DNA of 64,000 nucleotides from contig CP136061.1 in assembly GCA_032622095.1 (NCBI GenBank), positions 7,262,734 through 7,326,733 on the forward strand, written 5' to 3'. Positions 54,237 to 64,000 of this stretch are shown one piece after another. How positions within the stretch are numbered: position 1 is the stretch's first letter; every line of letters starts with the position of its first letter. The notes below the pieces were generated by a model. That model had not been told where the DNA came from. It saw only the letters and a list, made by a program, of their open reading frames with translations, and ran no database searches. A program made the position numbers and the translations under genes. The stretch is from Siphonodentalium dalli (taxonomy: Eukaryota > Mollusca > Scaphopoda > Gadilida > Siphonodentaliidae).

Positions 54237-54553
54237 ATAAACGTGCAGTAATTAATGTGTTGTGTTATCAACAGTATGTTGTTAATAGTTCGGACATACC
54301 GGAACATTTTAATCGATACATGGGGAAACAAATACGACTCGTATAACTAATGTGTCAGCTGTTTACAAGACTCCGATGCTCAGTTTACTTGTTCCGAAGC
54401 TCAGTTTACTTGCTCCGAAGCCATTAGGGGTATGTTCACACTGTTTAATGACATTTCTCAGTGTGTTCAGTGTTGTCATGACTCACATTTCGAGAGAGTT
54501 GTTAATATCCACAACAGCCGAGACCAGTGCGTTGTTATGAACGTTTAGCAGAT
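54199..54553. repeat. Left arm of a large inverted repeat
   Basis: This arm is the reverse complement of 57720-57987 plus 59529-59585. It runs from the start of the CTAGCAGG repeat (ACAGCCCGG) through GATACTAG-, TTGTTAATAGTTCGGACATA and ACGTTTAGCAGAT to the first minisatellite unit. An open frame of 62 codons (54352-54540, plus) is also open in the other arm, where it differs by substitutions and by a 30-base in-frame deletion. The arm has a TTAA where the other arm carries a transposon, so it preserves the empty site. Confidence 0.85.
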
Positions 54554-57416
54554 AGGCCCCTGTATGGTATATCGATAGGCCCCTGTATGGTATATCGATA
54601 GGCCCCTGTATGGTATATCGATAGGCCCCTGTATGGTATATCGATAGGCCCCTGTATGGTATATCGATAGGCCCCTGTATGGTATATCGATAGGCCCCTG
54701 TATGGTATATCGATAGGCCCCTGTATGGTATATCGATAGGCCCCTGTATGGTATATCGATAGGCCCCTGTATGGTATATCGATAGGCCCCTGTATGGTAT
54801 ATCGATAGGCCCCTGTATGGTATATCGATAGGCCCCTGTATGGTATATCGATAGGCCCCTGTATGGTATATCGATAGGCCCCTGTATGGTATATCGATAG
54901 GCCCCTGTATGGTATATCGATAGGCCCCTGTATGGTATATCGATAGGCCCCTGTATGGTATATCGATAGGCCCATGTATGGTATATCGATAGGCCCCTGT
55001 ATGGTATATCGATAGGCCCCTGTATGGTATATCGATAGGCCCCTGTATGGTATATCGATAGGCCCCTGTATGGTATATCGATAGGCCCCTGTATGGTATA
55101 TCGATAGGCCCCTGTATGGTATATCGATAGGCCCCTGTATGGTATATCGATAGGCCCCTGTATGGTATATCGATAGGCCCCTGTATGGTATATCGATAGG
55201 CCCCTGTATGGTATATCGATAGGCCCCTGTATGGTATATCGATAGGCCCCTGTATGGTATATCGATAGGCCCCTGTATGGTATATCGATAGGCCCCTGTA
55301 TGGTATATCGATAGGCCCCTGTATGGTATATCGATAGGCCCCTGTATGGTATATCGATAGGCCCCTGTATGGTATATCGATAGGCCCCTGTATGGTATAT
55401 CGATAGGCCCCTGTATGGTATATCGATAGGCCCCTGTATGGTATATCGATAGGCCCATGTATGGTATATCGATAGGCCCCTGTATGGTATATAGATAGGC
55501 CCCTGTATGGTATATCGATAGGCCCCTGTATGGTATATCGATAGGCCCCTGTATGGTATATCGATAGGCCCCTGTATGGTATATCGATAGGCCCCTGTAT
55601 GGTATATAGATAGGCCCCTGTATGGTATATCGATAGGCCCCTGTATGGTATATCGATAGGCCCCTGTATGGTATATCGATAGGCCCCTGTATGGTATATC
55701 GATAGGCCCCTGTATGGTATATCGATAGGCCCCTGTATGGTATATCGATAGGCCCCTGTATGGTATATCGATAGGCCCCTGTATGGTATATCGATAGGCC
55801 CCTGTATGGTATATCGATAGGCCCCTGTATGGTATATCGATAGGCCCCTGTATGGTATATCGATAGGCCCCTGTATGGTATATCGATAGGCCCCTGTATG
55901 GTATATCGATAGGCCCCTGTATGGTATATCGATAGGCCCCTGTATGGTATATCGATAGGCCCCTGTATGGTATATCGATAGGCCCCTGTATGGTATATCG
56001 ATAGGCCCCTGTATGGTATATCGATAGGCCCCTGTATGGTATATCGATAGGCCCCTGTATGGTATATCGATAGGCCCCTGTATGGTATATCGATAGGCCC
56101 CTGTATGGTATATCGATAGGCCCCTGTATGGTATATCGATAGGCCCCTGTATGGTATATCGATAGGCCCCTGTATGGTATATCGATAGGCCCCTGTATGG
56201 TATATCGATAGGCCCCTGTATGGTATATCGATAGGCCCCTGTATGGTATATCGATAGGCCCCTGTATGGTATATCGATAGGCCCCTGTATGGTATATCGA
56301 TAGGCCCCTGTATGGTATATCGATAGGCCCCTGTATGGTATATCGATAGGCCCCTGTATGGTATATCGATAGGCCCCTGTATGGTATATCGATAGGCCCC
56401 TGTATGGTATATCGATAGGCCCCTGTATGGTATATCGATAGGCCCCTGTATGGTATATCGATAGGCCCCTGTATGGTATATCGATAGGCCCCTGTATGGT
56501 ATATCGATAGGCCCCTGTATGGTATATCGATAGGCCCCTGTATGGTATATCGATAGGCCCCTGTATGGTATATCGATAGGCCCCTGTATGGTATATCGAT
56601 AGGCCCCTGTATGGTATATCGATAGGCCCCTGTATGGTATATCGATAGGCCCCTGTATGGTATATCGATAGGCCCCTGTATGGTATATCGATAGGCCCCT
56701 GTATGGTATATCGATAGGCCCCTGTATGGTATATCGATAGGCCCCTGTATGGTATATCGATAGGCCCCTGTATGGTATATCGATAGGCCCCTGTATGGTA
56801 TATCGATAGGCCCCTGTATGGTATATCGATAGGCCCCTGTATGGTATATCGATAGGCCCCTGTATGGTATATCGATAGGCCCCTGTATGGTATATCGATA
56901 GGCCCCTGTATGGTATATCGATAGGCCCCTGTATGGTATATCGATAGGCCCCTGTATGGTATATCGATAGGCCCCTGTATGGTATATCGATAGGCCCCTG
57001 TATGGTATATCGATAGGCCCCTGTATGGTATATCGATAGGCCCCTGTATGGTATATCGATAGGCCCCTGTATGGTATATCGATAGGCCCCTGTATGGTAT
57101 ATCGATAGGCCCCTGTATGGTATATCGATAGGCCCCTGTATGGTATATCGATAGGCCCCTGTATGGTATATCGATAGGCCCCTGTATGGTATATCGATAG
57201 GCCCCTGTATGGTATATCGATAGGCCCCTGTATGGTATATCGATAGGCCCCTGTATGGTATATCGATAGGCCCCTGTATGGTATATCGATAGGCCCCTGT
57301 ATGGTATATCGATAGGCCCCTGTATGGTATATCGATAGGCCCCTGTATGGTATATCGATAGGCCCCTGTATGGTATATCGATAGGCCCCTGTATGGTATA
57401 TCGATAGGCCCCTGTA
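54551..57416. repeat. 23-bp minisatellite, about 124.6 copies
   Basis: The unit GATAGGCCCCTGTATGGTAT plus ATC is repeated from 54551 to 57416. The phase is unbroken: GATAGG at 57403 is exactly 124 units after 54551, so there is no net insertion or deletion. Only four substitutions were noticed: C to A at 54974 and 55457 (21 units apart, same unit position), and C to A at 55493 and 55608 (5 units apart, same position). The unit contains the palindrome TATCGATA. On the minus strand it has no stop codon in any frame, which creates an artificial long open frame. It begins and ends at the inner edges of an inverted repeat. Confidence 0.97.
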
Positions 57417-57719
57417 ACCAGGTTACAACTGTTCAGTCCGTTATGTTGGTTCTTTATGAGCGGTTTGATCGTGTTCGGATGTGTGCTGGTATTTATATGT
57501 TATCATTCCCAATCTAAAATCAAATCAAGAAAGTGCTGGAATATAACATTCGTAATCGCTTCAGAAAAAACACAACGAGGCAGAGATCATATCAACTGAG
57601 CCACCAGTGAACGAATATATATATATAAATATATATTACGGAGAACAATTATCTACAATTTAGCTGTTTCTGGATTCTTTTTCCTTAAGATAAGGCGTGA
57701 TCGTGGCAGCCATAACTGG
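57417..57719. other. Spacer between minisatellite and right arm
   Basis: Single-copy looking sequence (ACCAGGTTACAACTGTTCAG onward) with no counterpart beside the left arm. A short ATATATATATAAATATATAT run lies near 57617. No gene is seen. Confidence 0.5.
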
Positions 57720-59585
57720 ATCTGCTAAACGTCCATAACAACGCACTGGTCTCGGCTGTTGTGGATATTAACAACTCTCTCGAAAGGTGAGTCATGACAA
57801 CACTGAACACACTGATAAATGGCTTCGGAGCAAGTAAACTGAGCATCGGAACAAGCAAACTGAGCATCGGAGTCTTGTAAACAGCTGACACATTAGTTAT
57901 ACGAGTCGTATTTGTTTCCCCATGTCTCGATTCAAATGTTTCGGTATGTCCGAACTATTAACAACATACTGTTGATAACACAACACATTAAGGGGATGGC
58001 AAAGTCTGTTTCATAAAAAATGTCTGGAAACGGGCTGACAAAATTGGTATTTTTCACATAAAAGCAGACAGAAATAGATATAACAACATAGAGATAATAT
58101 ATAGAGCATATATTGTTAAAGGAGGTGCCACGAATAGATGTGAGCTAAAAAGCTTTTTGTACCAGAAAAATGACTTTGAAACAGAGTATATCTGCAATAT
58201 TATGGCATTGTTTTGGCATTCAAATGTATCATTAGGCAGCCCATTATGATAAGTGACATACCGTTAAGAGCCAAGGAACTATGCTTTAGATTAATGTTCA
58301 CTGTATCGTTTGAAAAACGTCCGCTAAAACGTGTCAGTTTTTCTTGGGAGCCAGTCGCCATATTTCTATTGTAAACACATGTTCATGATGTTGTTGTCAT
58401 TTTTTAATTCGCGGCAGGTACATGAAAATCGACCAGAAAAGCAATTCGATCCTGCAATCGGGCAAGTTTATGATATGAAATCGATGCTTTCAGTTTATTT
58501 AAGTTGTTGCAATTAATTTAGTTGCTTGATTACCCACGATTTATGAAGTTATGTGCTGTTTACAGATGGAAATGTTGATATTTTATTTTTAGAATTACCA
58601 GTCTATAGTCGAAAGCGAGATTATAAGATGTCGTATTATTACGCAAATCACATAAATAGAAAACTTACATGTTTCAGAATATTGTATTATTCTAAAATCA
58701 AATAGCCTATATAAAAACATATTTATGAATAGGAAAGTACTGTATTCCGACGAAATATGTCATATTTTACGACGGACTCCTTGTCCAAGTTCACTTCCGG
58801 TCAATTCTATTTTGGTGCACTGGGATAAAAACATTGTGGAGAAAAATACGTTTAATAACATTTGAATGTAAATTAATCGAGAAATTGTCGGTTATCAGGT
58901 ACAATCATATAGCTTATAACCCATATATATTGATGGGCATAATCAAAAGCTTGATCCCATTCGCGATTGTCTATACTGATCGATTTCCATTCGTAATCGT
59001 ATTTTAGTATTGACGGATGGGTTTGTTTGTAATCATGGCCGCCCCGCCCCCATGGCTTGTGTATCGGCTATCGCAAAATAATATTAGGATATTATGGTCT
59101 CCCATACCAAGAAAAATAGTTCCTAAGAATGTAAACAATGCAAATGGAGGACATTTTGCCATTATTCAGGATGACAGTACTATTTTCACAGGCAGGGTAT
59201 TTGGGAAAGTTCTTGTTTTTCCTCAAAATGATGTCTCCTTGTCTCTAGCCAGATTCTTATAGGACCATTTTGACTGTTCAGTTTGTACAAAAAGTTAACC
59301 ATTGGAACTGGAGAAACACCGTTTGGGGACATGATTTTTTGTCACTCTACCGCGAGTAAATTCTAACAGCTAAAATTTCTCTACTAATGACAAGATCTTT
59401 GTTTATTATTGATTATTATGTGTGAAAAATATGAAGTTTATCCATTCTATGGCCGGTGAGTAATTATTGATCATCTGGAGGTAGGGTGCAATCCGCGGTG
59501 GCCATCTTGACTAAACTTTACCATCCCCTTAATTACTGCACGTTTATATGATACTAGCAGGTGGACCCGACTTCGTCCGGGCTGT
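57720..59585. repeat. Right arm of the large inverted repeat, split by a transposon
   Basis: ATCTGCTAAACGTCCATAAC through AACACAACACATTAA, then after the inserted element TTAATTACTGCACGTTTATA through CTAGCAGGTGGACCCGACTT, is the reverse complement of 54199-54553. A minus-strand frame (57685-57891) corresponds to the plus-strand frame of the left arm. The two arms differ by scattered substitutions, so the duplication is not very recent. Confidence 0.85.
57992..59528. mobile_element. 1.5-kb TTAA-target element in the right arm
   Basis: The termini GGGGATGGCAAAGT and (opposite strand) GGGGATGGTAAAGT match at 13 of 14 positions, with TTAA outside both ends (57988-57991 and 59529-59532). The left arm shows the empty site: the reverse complement of its sequence reads CACATTAATTACTGC with one TTAA. 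The interior is AT-rich; frames at 58331-58516 and 59017-59262 have no motif I recognise. The TTAA target and G-rich start fit a non-autonomous Kolobok-like element; piggyBac is less likely on terminal sequence. Confidence 0.82.
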
Positions 59586-59835
59586 TTCCCCTCTGCTTTT
59601 CGGCGAATTGCGCGATTTGACCTTGAATTGTCCATTTTGAAGGTTAACCTTGAAATGACCATATTTCAAGGTCAAGGTCACGTCGCACGGGCAAATCAAT
59701 ATGCCTATGCCACTCCTCGGCCGAAAGTACTCCCACATACCAAGTTTCATCGATATCGGCTTGGCCGTTTTCGAGTCCATCGCGAACACACACACAGACA
59801 CACACACAGATCTTCCCAAATATATAATAGATACA
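59554..59835 (+). mobile_element. CTAGCAGG-family repeat, copy A
   Basis: It starts CTAGCAGGTGGACCCGACTT and CGTCCGGGCTGTTTCCCC. It contains TTGACCTTGAATTGTCC, AAGGTCAAGGTCACGTCGCA and CCAAGTTTCATCGATATCGG, then a CACACA/CAGACA microsatellite. It ends TTCCCAAATATATAATAGAT. The next copy starts directly in this tail. The layout (fixed head, simple-sequence tail, AT-rich target) suggests a short retroposon or a tail-ended miniature element; I cannot name the family. Confidence 0.65.
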
Positions 59836-60483
59836 CTAGCAGGCGGACCCGACTTCGTCCGGGCTCTTTCCCCTCTGCTTTGCGACGAATTGCGCCTTTT
59901 GACCTTGAATTGTCCATTTTGAAGGTCAAGGTCAGGTGGGGGTCATGATTTGACCCGTCCAAAACACTGCCCGGACAAAAGTACCCGACAAAAGTACCCG
60001 TCGAAATACATCCGGTTTCACCCAATTTTACCTCGAATTGATCATTTTGAAGGTCAAGGTCAGGTCGGGCTCACCACTCGACCCGTCCAAAACACTCAAT
60101 GGACAAAAGTAACCCTACGTATCAAATTTCGTCGAAATCCCATAAAAATTCGCGATTTGACCTTGAATTGACCAGATTTCAAGGTCAAGGTCACGTCGCA
60201 CGGGCAAATGAATAGGCTTACGACACTCCCCATACGAAAGTTTCCCTAGACACTAATTTTCATCGAAATCCCGTGATACTCGGGCGTTTGACCTTGAAAT
60301 GACCCGATCTCAAGGTCAAGGTCACGTCGCACGGGCAAATTAATAGGCCCATGCCACTCCCCCACCGAAAGTACCCCCAAATACCAAGTTTCATCGAAAT
60401 CGGCTCGGCCGTTTTCGAGTCCATCGCGAACGCACACACACTCACACACACAGACAGACAGATTTCCCAAAATATATAATAGA
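59836..60483 (+). mobile_element. CTAGCAGG-family repeat, copy B, with internal 130-bp tandem units
   Basis: Same head and tail as copy A, but the middle is expanded to four tandem units of about 130 bp. AAGGTCAAGGTCA recurs at 59922, 60050, 60181 and 60312. Each unit carries TTGACCTTGAATTG-like and CGTCGAAAT-like segments. The tail is CACACACTCACACACACAGA then TTTCCCAAAATATATAATAG. Short open frames on both strands here are shadows of the repeat. Confidence 0.7.
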
Positions 60484-60999
60484 CTAGCCGATGAGCCCGA
60501 CGTTGTCCGGGCTATTCAAAAACCAAATTTCATGTCGATAGCTCCACCCGTTTCCGAGATCTGGTCTGCGCATGCGCGAAGCTGGTTTCGCACGGGCTCG
60601 GCGACCCGATAAAATTCGTATCCGGGGCAAGATACATTCACATAGCAAATTTCAAGTCGATAGCTCCACCCGTTTCCGAGATCTGGTCTGCGCATGCGCG
60701 AAGCTTGCGTCGCACGGGCTCGGCGACCCGATAAAAATCGTATCCGGGGCAAGATACATTCACATTTCAAGTCGATAGCTCCACCCGTTTCCGAGATCTC
60801 GTCTGCGCATGCGCTGCACGGGCGTCGCACGGGCTCGCCAATACGACAACGTCGACCGCCTGGTCAAACTACACACACGTACCAAGTTTCGTCCCGATCG
60901 GTCGAGAATCGTAGATTTGTATAAATGACATACATACAGACAAACAAACATACAGGCAGACAAACAGAGGTCTTCAAAATATATATGAGATATACTAAG
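60484..60999 (+). mobile_element. CTAGC-family repeat, copy C, with internal 115- to 122-bp tandem units
   Basis: The head CTAGCCGATGAGCCCGACGT is a diverged form of the family start. The middle holds three units with TCGATAGCTCCACCCGTTTC at 60535, 60657 and 60772, rich in GCGCATGCGC and CGCACGGGCTCGGCGACCCG. It then reads ACCAAGTTTCGTCCCGATCG and ends in a CATACAGACAAACAAACATA microsatellite and AAAATATATATGAGATATAC. It is inserted in the tail of copy B. Confidence 0.65.
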
Positions 61000-62440
61000 A
61001 TATATAGGATATTATCACATTATAACAGTACGGAAGACCGAAGACCTCATATATAGACGTTATGCTATACTCATAGCCATTTACATGTAGCCGGTATATG
61101 TTATACATATATTACATGGTGGCTGACAAACTATGCGTCATAGATACACCATAAATTAAGTTATATTAAGGGACCAGATAAGAACATATGGTATAAACTC
61201 ATAAAATTTATAAATATGGCTACCTGTTAGTGACAATATTTTCTAGTAAGTCAAATCAATGCATAATCTGTCATATAGGCCGTACATTGTGCACCTACCA
61301 GTATATATTGTGTGGAAAACTCTTATGACAAATGCGTTCCTAGCCGTTTTACTTTTTTCCTTAGTTGACTTTCTAAAAGGCCTTCTTGGTCCACCAGCCA
61401 GTGCATTACTCTGACTTTTTCTCTGTCATTCTAATGTGCTAGGTGTGGGGTCACTAACCTTGACAGTTCTGCTACCTGGTCAGACACCCACTTACCTTAT
61501 ATGGTTACGCCATGAACACAGCACACTATTGATAACATAACAACACAAACTAAATGCTTGCCGATATGGCATGCAGTGGCTGGTTTACTCACTCCGAACA
61601 GAATACACTGCACTGGCCTGCAATGCGCTTGTAAACGGAATAGATCGTTGACCCGACAGGAATTGACATAGACTTACGTAAACCATTGACTAACCAATAT
61701 CAGAACCTTTTAAACAGCTGGGGGAAAACTGCATTTGATTATGAAACATATCATCCGGCCATTTTGAATTGCATCAGTTATTTGCCTTATTTCATTAAAG
61801 TGGACAAAATGTGGAGACATGACCGAAAAAACTAAACGATGTCACCCAAAAATACGGACTAATTTGACAAATTCATTTTCAACGAAGTTGGGAATTCCCC
61901 GTAATTCAGTACGGCCTTGATCAAAAGCTACTGACCGCATCTTTTATTCGATAAAATACACAAGGAAACATCAAATATTATGTTAAGGATATAAAACAGA
62001 ATTCTTACGAAAAGTCCGCGATTTATTGCATTTCCTCTAAATTAATTTTAATGGGTGATTTTAGTGCGAGTCAGAAATCGATTTTTGAAGTGTTGGAAAG
62101 TTCAAAATTCACCAAAACTCTGAATGGACAGTCATCACCGGCAATGCCTCTCGCCAACACTATCACTATCCAAGGAGATTGCACAATAAAATATTACAAT
62201 TATCCTGTTAAAAGTGACAATTGTATCGAACATTCGAAACGAAAATATAGTCGCCTCAACATTGAATCGGATTCCAGGCAAAGCGAAATTGAATAGTGAC
62301 GTGAATTTCTCAGAATTTGACTTATCACAACATCGCATACTGAGAATTGTGTACGTTGTGTGTTCAGCGTAATAAAATAGTTCCTGTTTTAATTTTAGTT
62401 TGATTGCATTTTTATGGGACGAATTGTAAGATAAATTGGC
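61000..62440. other. Unassigned sequence, no gene supported
   Basis: AT-rich, apparently low-copy within the window. An 81-codon frame at 62051-62296 has no recognisable motif and is overlapped by a minus-strand frame of 128 codons (62135-62521). No RNA gene or repeat was seen. Confidence 0.5.
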
Positions 62441-62507
62441 TCCGTATTCAAGTCTCGCTGCATTCTCTGTACTGCCCAGAGAAAGTAGCTCGACTTGAAT
62501 ACGGATC
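62441..62507. repeat. Short inverted repeat (hairpin)
   Basis: CTCCGTATTCAAGTC on the left pairs with GACTTGAATACGGA on the right (13 bases perfect), with further pairing of CTCTG and CAGAG near the loop GTACTGCC. It might be a transcript hairpin or a terminator-like structure, but no transcription unit is evident. Confidence 0.55.
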
Positions 62508-62689
62508 TCGGAAACACACATGGTGATGATAACCTATATTTATCGAATGTTGAACACTATTTGTGTTAGGATAACAATCTAGGATAGCATGAGTATTCCT
62601 AAATAAATATTTCAATATTACAATTTATCTAAATTATATTACGAACATGACATTTGGAACTTTTTCCCTATTCCTTATTTTCAAAAATG
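62508..62689. other. AT-rich spacer
   Basis: Nothing recognisable. Confidence 0.4.
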
Positions 62690-63459
62690 TCGCTTTCGGC
62701 CGATTTGACGGCATGGGTGGGTGGCCTGCCCCAAATACCCTCTAGAAACACCCCGACCCCACACCCATCACCCCGGGGGATATCACACCGAGGGGGTAAA
62801 AATGGGGTATGGAGCAATAACCCCTAGAGGGGGTGAAAATGGGGTATGGAGAGCAATAACCCATAGAAACACCCCGACCTCCACCCATCACCCCGGGGGT
62901 ACCACCCCGAGTGGGTGAAATTGGGGTATGCAGTAATTTCGAGAACGGTAAATATTTCGGCCGATTTGACGGCATGCGTGAGTGGCCGGCCCCAAATTCT
63001 CCCTAGAAACACCCCAAACCGCCACCCATCACCCCCGGGCGGTACCACCCGAGAGGGCGAAAATGGGGTATGGAGCAATTTAGAGAACGGTAAGGATTTC
63101 GGCCGATTTGACGGTATGGGTGGGTGGCCGGCCCCAAATACCCCATAGAAACACCCGACACCCACCCATCACCCCGGGGGGGGGGGTACCACCCGGATGG
63201 GGTGAACATGGGGTATGGAGCAATTTCGAGAACGGTAAGAATTTCGGCCGATTTGACGGTATGGGTGGGTGGCCGGCCCCAAATACCCCATAGAAACACC
63301 GACACCCACCCATCACCCCCGGGGGTACCACCCGAATGGGGTGAAAATGGGGTATGGAGCAATTTCGAGAACGGTAAGGATTTCGACCGATTTGACGGCA
63401 TGGGTGGGTGGCCCGCCCCAAATACCCCTAGAAACACGCCGACCCCCACCCATCACCCC
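62690..63459. repeat. GC-rich minisatellite, about 142-bp unit
   Basis: The landmark CCGATTTGACGG begins near 62700, 62961, 63103, 63249 and 63388, so complete units are 139-146 bp and the first interval holds an irregular double unit. Each unit reads GGGTGGGTGGCCGGCCCCAA, AATACCCCATAGAAACACCC, CACCCATCACCCCGGGGG, TACCACCCG, GGGGTGAAAATGGGGTATGG, AGCAATTTCGAGAACGGTAA. Lack of stop codons in several frames yields overlapping artificial open frames on both strands. It is much richer in G+C than anything around it. Confidence 0.92.
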
Positions 63460-64000
63460 TCATATTTATACAGTTTATCAGACGGAGAATTGGAAAGCTA
63501 ACACTCGACTGTAACAATTAATTAATTAATTCGTTTTTAAAATGCATTCTACATGTTGTATATTTGATATGTTGTAAGTTATTACATTATATTAAGCTGT
63601 TGGAATATGTAGTACACACATCAGTTCAAAGGCGATAACATTGTGTTAAATGAGTTTGTCGAGTGAAATGACACCGCGTCCATTGACTTTGCCATGCGCA
63701 TGTTCCGGGTGTGTTGTTTTGGGAAATCATATGTACCTGGTACACGCAGTGAGGATATATACAAAACATCGTCCGATTGTTATGACATAAACTGTATCGT
63801 GTTACAGTAATACATGCATGCTGCTAGCTCTTAAGTCTCCGAAAATAAAGAGAGGCTGCACGGAGGTGCAATAAAATTATGTAATGACCGGGTACAGATG
63901 TGATTCCTGTAAATTCTCGTGTTATAAATAATTAAATGTGGCGGTGAGACAGAATGCCTCTTTTTATCATTCACATGCCAGCTGTCTCGCGAGTATTTGA
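63460..64000. other. Unassigned sequence to the window edge
   Basis: Contains a short TTAATTAATTAATTAATT run near 63519 and otherwise nothing I can assign. Confidence 0.5.

Noticed and set aside
54535-55458. Minus-strand open frame of 307 codons with a 23-residue repeat
   Set aside because: The 23-bp unit has no stop on that strand in any frame, so three units give 23 codons automatically. The only start codon comes from a point variant at 55457. No gene-like context.
59471-60963. Many overlapping frames of 60-106 codons on both strands
   Set aside because: They are by-products of the CTAGCAGG-family tandem units and the CA-rich tails.
62721-63514. Overlapping Pro/Gly-rich frames up to 148 codons on both strands
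   Set aside because: They are by-products of the GC-rich minisatellite; the same peptide text recurs in different frames with each unit.

Overview
This is a non-genic eukaryotic window, most likely from a marine invertebrate and possibly a mollusc. That guess rests on a large tandem satellite, CACTA-type and TTAA-target DNA transposons, abundant short foldback elements, and scattered TACATGTACATGTA-like motifs. No sequence marker fixes the taxon. I found no intact protein-coding gene, rRNA or tRNA. Nearly all short open frames fall in repeats or AT-rich transposon interiors.

Layout. A 46-bp satellite fills about 37.4 kb (about 813 monomers) in four blocks: 1-3622, 16459-44729, 47513-52018 and 52812-53819. 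These are one original array split by three insertions. (1) A 12,836-bp element with CACTGCC termini and a 2-bp CA duplication (3623-16458), CACTA/EnSpm-like, itself full of smaller elements and tandem repeats. (2) A 2,783-bp element with a TTAA duplication and a broken THAP zinc-finger reading frame (44730-47512), Kolobok-like. (3) A 793-bp foldback element with CACTCTTAT termini and a TG duplication (52019-52811). For the first two, an uninterrupted copy of the same stretch of satellite exists elsewhere in the window (18069 and 39148), so the insertion boundaries can be read to the base.

The satellite has two monomer classes. A carries GCCCTTATAACGGACC and B carries ACTTTTATAGTGGTCTCT. Both share a 20-bp core. 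A dominates from 1 to about 30.6 kb. B is intermixed from there to 51.6 kb. Several higher-order periods are visible: 138 bp (3 monomers), 1,012 bp (22), 1,610 bp (35), and segmental copies at offsets of about 1,893, 4,737 and 7,590 bp.

Right of the satellite lies a second repeat complex. A large inverted repeat (arms 54199-54553 and 57720-59585) encloses a very homogeneous 23-bp minisatellite (54551-57416, about 124.6 copies). The right arm is split by a 1,537-bp TTAA element (57992-59528). At least three head-to-tail copies of a CTAGCAGG...CCCGACTTCG repeat family follow (59554-60999), with a fourth on the minus strand at 53820-54236. The last 3 kb is unassigned sequence plus a GC-rich minisatellite of about 142 bp (62690-63459).

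Nothing here forms a pathway or operon. The biology is satellite evolution and nested transposition.
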